Assembly: GCA_015478945.1 (NCBI GenBank)
Contig: JABUQX010023003.1
Location: forward strand, 17,501 to 27,500
Reading direction: 5' to 3'
Source of the DNA: Trachelipus rathkii
Lineage: Eukaryota; Arthropoda; Malacostraca; Isopoda; Trachelipodidae
Length of the DNA: 10,000 nucleotides
In this document: piece after piece, positions 6,591-10,000 of the stretch
Numbering within the stretch: the first letter of the stretch is position 1
Layout of the letters: each line of letters starts with the position of its first letter
The notes under the pieces: generated by a model
Databases searched by the model: none
The model's input: only the letters and a program-made list of their open reading frames with translations
Told to the model about the DNA's origin: nothing
Translations under genes and position numbers: made by a program

Positions 6591-7262
6591 ATGAATTGCC
6601 TCCGTACATGGAATGTTAAAGGAATAAATGACGAGGGGAAGAGGAGAGAGGCGATGGATGTATTTAGAATGGGTAAATTTCATTTGTTTGCTGTGACTGA
6701 AACAAAGAAGAAAAGAAGCGTTGAAGAAGAGTATTGTGTGGTGAAATGTATGGGTGTGTTGGAGTGTAGAGAAATGAGGGGAAGAGAAAGAGTTGCGATT
6801 CTGATGAGTGACTTGTGGAGCAGAACTATGGTTGATTTTGTTTGTTTGTGTACTAGAATACTAATGGTTAAATTTTAGTCTGAGAAAATCAAGATGTGTG
6901 GTTGTAACATAAGGTTCATCTGAGGGTGATGTTGAGGAGTGACACTGGGATAATCTGAATGATGTTTTAGACAGGGTGAGCAAGGGCGAATTGTGTTGGG
7001 TGATTTAAATGGTTGGATAGGTAATCAAAAAGGGATGGTATAACAGGAGCTTTTGGGGTTGCGGGAGAAAATGAAAATTCTTCACGCACAAGAGTATTCA
7101 TAAGTATACTAGAGTTGGTGTAGGTAGAGATGGTATTGAAGTGAAAATTATGATTGATTTTGTGTTGGTGAATATGTTGAAGTATGTGATGGATGTTAAA
7201 TCAGTGAGGGGATTGAGGATAGGAATATAAGATCATTAAGCTGTTTTATGCAAGATTAAGTT
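6591..7262 (+). pseudogene. LINE copy D endonuclease domain, broken
   Basis: The frame starting at 6591 reads MNCLRTWNVKGINDEGKRRE, with the catalytic-type Asn at 6612-6614. LFAVTETK follows, with Glu at 6699-6701. After a loss of frame, VLGDLNGWIG (6993-7022) is the GDxN block. The C-terminal block RGLRIGI, stop, DHxAVLCKIK (about 7216-7260) corresponds to the SDH catalytic motif, with the Ser codon replaced by TAA (7228-7230). These are the landmarks of the exonuclease/endonuclease/phosphatase fold of non-LTR elements, which nicks target DNA for target-primed reverse transcription. Stops and at least one frameshift make it non-functional. Confidence 0.87.
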
Positions 7263-7275
7263 AGTGAGGGCGTAG

Positions 7276-7720
7276 ATGGAGAGGAAAAAGATGAGGAAGG
7301 AAGTGGAGAGAATTAAAAGTGAGAAGTTAAGTGAACAAGGTTATAAGGAGATGTATGTGAGAGCACTTACAAATAAATCACTTCAATGTGATCAAAATGA
7401 AACTGAACAAATCTGGACGCAAATAAAGGAAGCCTTCGTTAGTAGTTTAAGAAAAGTATGTAGATGAGTTAAAGTAGGAAGTAAAAATGTCAATAGCAAG
7501 TGGTGGAATGAAGAGGTTAAAAGTAAAAGAATTGTGGTTGAATGTGCTAAGAGCCAATGATTAGGTTTCAAAAGAAATCTGTACTTTTGAAATAAATAAA
7601 GAGTCAAAAAGGAAGACAAAGTTGCATATGTAGGAGCAAAAAAGGTAAATGAACAGTTTGGAAGGAGGATGAATAAGGACTTACAAGGAATAGAAAGTAC
7701 GAGAGGTTAAGAGAGCAAGG
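7276..7720 (+). pseudogene. LINE copy D linker between endonuclease and reverse transcriptase
   Basis: A charged frame at 7276-7467 (MERKKMRKEVERIKSEKLSE, ending IKEAFVSSLRKVCR) has the amphipathic, Lys/Glu-rich look of the segment between the two domains. KWWNEEVK-like residues follow near 7499-7521 (SKWWNEEVKSK, with W and NEEV conserved in this type of element). Further on, copy D and copy E share sequence from about 7676. Confidence 0.7.
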
Positions 7721-7904
7721 GAAATCTTGATAGAATAGTGAATAAGGATGGTACTTTCAAGCCAGATAAAATGGACGTAAGAAGAGTGTGGAGGGAACAC
7801 CTCGAAAATCTAAATAGCATTAGCGGAGATGGAGAGATGATAGTAAATGTGTGGAGTGAGAAGAAATATATATTTTGGGGATAAGGAGGAAGTAATAGGT
7901 AGAG

Positions 7905-8640
7905 TGAAAAAGTTGAAGAGTGGTTAATCAGCAGGTATAGATGGAATTACTAGTGAAATGGATCAAGAATGGAGGCGAGATTGCGATTAACTGAAAATGG
8001 AAGTTGTGTGACAAACTGTCTGTGGAGGGTATAGTTCCAAAGGATTTGGAGAATAGTAATAATAATACCCTTATACAAGGGTAAGGGACATAAGGGGAAC
8101 TACAGGAGAATCTTTATTGAGTGTTAGGGAAGATTTGGAATTTTGGTTGAAAAAGTGCGGCGAGTGACTGAGGGACTGATTGGCAAAGAACGAAGTGAAT
8201 CTAGATTGGTAGAGGATGCGTAGATCAAATCCTTACATTGAAACAAATGATGGAGAATTTGAGAGAGAAGAAAAAATTGTATTTAAGTTTTATGGGCTTC
8301 AATCAGGGGTATGACAGGATTAATAGGGAAGCTCTGGGGCATGTTTTAGTGATATATGATGTTAATAGTAGGCTTCAAAATGAAATCAAAAGTATGCATG
8401 ATGATAGTGAGGCGTGGACAAGAATAAATGAAGGGGAAAGTGAATATGGATGGAGTGATGAAATTAGAAGTAGGGGTGGTAGGGGAAGGTGTTAGACAAA
8501 TAGAAAATGGAAGAGAGTGGAGGGTGCCCTGCTTATTGTACGCTGATGATTTGATTTTGTGTGGCGAATCTGAAGAGTTTGAGAGGATTGGTAGAGGGGT
8601 TTGGCAGGTTGTATAAAAAAAGGGGTTTGAAAGTAAATGT
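7905..8640 (+). pseudogene. LINE copy D reverse transcriptase domain, broken
   Basis: Recognisable blocks are KSG-stop-SAGIDGIT (about 7914-7955, normally GKAxGxDGI), CVDQILTLKQ (about 8218-8247), SFMGFNQGYDRINREAL (about 8285-8335) and CLLYADDLILCGESEE with the YADD catalytic box at 8539-8550. In active enzymes the motif A block reads F-[IV]-D; here it is FMG, so the first catalytic Asp is lost. The RQG...SPxLFN block expected between GESE and the MDGVMK-like sequence is missing, apparently by an in-element deletion near 8435-8455 with a frame change. Several stops also occur. The enzyme would have copied element RNA at the nicked target. Confidence 0.88.
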
Positions 8641-8689
8641 AGATTAGAGTAAAGTGATGGAAGTGAGTGAGTGAGGACAGTCTGCAGTG

Positions 8690-9290
8690 TGAAATCATGT
8701 TGGATGGTGAACAATTGGAACAAGTGTCTGAGTTTAAATATTTAGGAGATATGAAAATGGAACAGATGATGCAGAGTGTAGTTGGAAAGTTGTGAATTGT
8801 AGGAAGGTGGCTGGTGCAACTAAATCCTTGGTGGATGTAAAGGGACAAAAAAGTCTTGAGGGTTCTGCATGAGGCTATGGTGCTACTGGTGTTATTGCAC
8901 GGTAGTGAAATTATGGTGTGGTATAGGAGGTATAGATGTAAGGAGCAGTCTGTTCAGATAGATAATCTTAGAGGCGTGTTAGGTGTGAAAAGAATTGACA
9001 AAGAGGAATGAACGTGTTTGGGAGTTGTGTGGTGTGAAGAAAGGTGTGAATGAATAAATGAGATTATATTAAAATGGTTTGGTCATAGGGAAAGGATGGA
9101 TGATAGTCGGTTGGTTGAGGGGAAAATAGTGGTGTGTGTGCTGGGAGATCGAAGAAAAAATTAATTGAGTCAGTAAAAAAGTTTCTCTAACATAAAGGAA
9201 TGCTAGTTTGGCAGCTGCAATGAGAAGGGTGCATAATAGGTGTGAATGGCGTTTTTTTTTTGAGGATGCATGGTTGTGGTCTGGTCCAGG
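8690..9290 (+). pseudogene. LINE copy D C-terminal tail
   Basis: After YADD come MLDGEQLEQVSEFKYLG (about 8699-8747; the FKYLG block is standard in non-LTR elements), NLRGVLGVKRIDK (8967 onward), ELCGVKKGVNE (9022-9054) and WFGHRERMDD (about 9078-9107). The same tail is in copy B (2856 onward). Many frames are broken. The function of this region after the thumb is not well defined; it may bind RNA or DNA. Confidence 0.8.
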
Positions 9291-9408
9291 GGGTGAATCC
9301 TAAAATTGACGAGACACCACAGTGGGAGTCTGTGAACATGTTGTGAAACTGTAGGGTGGATTTCTGGCTGCGACGGTTTCGCACAAGGGTCAAAGAGGAA
9401 GAAAAACA

Positions 9409-9482
9409 AATATATATATATATATATATAATATATATATATATACCTAGGTAAGAGTATATATATATATATAGTATAGTAG

Positions 9483-9520
<38 letters not shown>

Positions 9521-9568
9521 TATATAATATATATCATATATATATATATATATAGTATATATATTATA
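9409..9568. repeat. (AT)n microsatellite between LINE copies D and E
   Basis: This AT array of about 160 bp has interruptions (ACCTAGGTAAGAG, AGTATAGTAGTA). It begins exactly after GAAAAACAAA at the 3' end of copy D and ends exactly at the truncated start of copy E. Confidence 0.97.
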
Positions 9569-10000
9569 TGAGGACATACAAGGAAATAGAAAGCTCTTCT
9601 GGAAGGAAGCGCGAAAGGTTAAGAATGAGAATAAGGGGAATCTGCTTAGAATACTGAATAAGGGATGGTGCTTTTGTTACTGATGAAATGGATGGTAGGA
9701 GTGTGTGAGGGAGAGAGACACTGCTCGAAAATCTGCACATATTAACAGTAATGATGAGGTGTTTAGTGAATGTTGTGTGGTTTTGATGGTGCAAGAAGGA
9801 ATAGGTATTTTTGGGGATGAGGTTATGTAGTAAGGAGGAGGTAATGGGTAGGGTGAGAAAGTTGAAGATGGTAAATCTGGCAGGTATAGAATGAAAATTG
9901 ACTAGTTGGAAATGATTCAAAGAGCGGAGGCGAGATGGTGATTGATTGGATGTTGAGAAGTTGTGTAATAAAAGCGTTTATGGGGGTAAATAGTTCCAAG
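9569..10000 (+). pseudogene. LINE copy E, internal fragment running off the window
   Basis: This segment is a second copy of the region at about 7676-8040 of copy D. Shared landmarks are 'acaaggaa-atagaaag' at its start, 'ctcgaaaatct' at 9724, 'ttttggggat' at 9809, 'gtagggtgagaaagttgaaga' at 9848 and 'atagttccaag' at the end. It is the N-terminal part of the reverse transcriptase, with stops and indels. The 5' truncation point touches (AT)n. The remaining RT and 3' end must lie to the right of the window. Confidence 0.87.

Larger units (their letters stand above)
6465..9408 (+). mobile_element. LINE copy D, near full-length non-LTR retrotransposon, inactive
   Basis: This stretch of about 2.9 kb holds, in order, a short 5' leader, an apurinic-like endonuclease remnant, a reverse transcriptase remnant and a conserved C-terminal tail. 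A 3' end shared with copies A, B and C follows. Frameshifts and stops break the coding sequence throughout. It starts and ends at (AT)n arrays and has no poly(A) tail. Its protein motifs resemble a LINE common in decapod genomes. RTE-like versus another endonuclease-bearing clade cannot be settled by eye. A single ORF with endonuclease plus reverse transcriptase is likely, since no separate gag-like ORF with CCHC knuckles is visible. It lies in the upstream intron of UBE4B, antisense to it. Confidence 0.88.

Noticed and set aside
8346..8848. Minus-strand frames of 118-125 codons rich in Ser, His and Pro
   Set aside because: They are antisense shadows of the LINE copy D reverse transcriptase region, which has YADD and FKYLG on the plus strand.

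Overview
The window is eukaryotic nuclear DNA, most likely from an arthropod and probably a decapod crustacean. It combines spliced coding exons, extreme (AT)n and (AAT)n microsatellite content, a tRNA-derived SINE, a decayed hAT DNA transposon, and several copies of a LINE whose protein signature (LRTWNVKG, YADDLILCGESEE, ELCGVKKGVNE) I associate with decapod genomes. The taxon is an inference; no search was run.

Host gene: two exons on the minus strand belong to an orthologue of UBE4B, the Ufd2-type ubiquitin chain elongation factor. The upstream exon is 6083-6178 (32 codons) and the downstream exon is 247/252-526 (about 92 codons). They join in phase 0. Joined, they give the N-terminal part of the Ufd2 core, including ESQW, REMLKR/RELLKK-like, CADAGLLDE, LPEW and EFLLF blocks. 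The rest of the gene, including the U-box, lies outside. The 5.56-kb intron (527-6082) between them is almost entirely repeats.

Layout on the plus strand: 1-100, 3' tail of a LINE copy (A); 101-232, (AT)n; 247-526, UBE4B exon; 533-602 and 871-1650, AAT-type microsatellites; 1767-1976, minus-strand tRNA-derived SINE; 2046-2128, a 36-bp minisatellite; 2512-2719, LINE 3' end (C); 2720-2840, (AT)n; 2842-3225 plus 5272-5444, LINE 3' end (B), split by a 2.05-kb hAT element (3226-5271) with terminal inverted repeats and a broken transposase; 5445-5672, (GGT)n-(GAT)n-(AT)n; 6083-6178, UBE4B exon; 6188-6464, (AT)n; 6465-9408, near full-length but dead LINE (D) with endonuclease and reverse transcriptase remnants; 9409-9568, (AT)n; 9569-10000, part of another LINE copy (E).

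The most striking pattern is structural. Every LINE boundary visible in the window abuts a microsatellite, at 3' ends and at truncated 5' starts, and all LINE copies run antisense to UBE4B. This suggests that LINE insertion and microsatellites are coupled, either by target preference or by tails that seed arrays. I found no operon, CRISPR array, or new defence or metabolic system.
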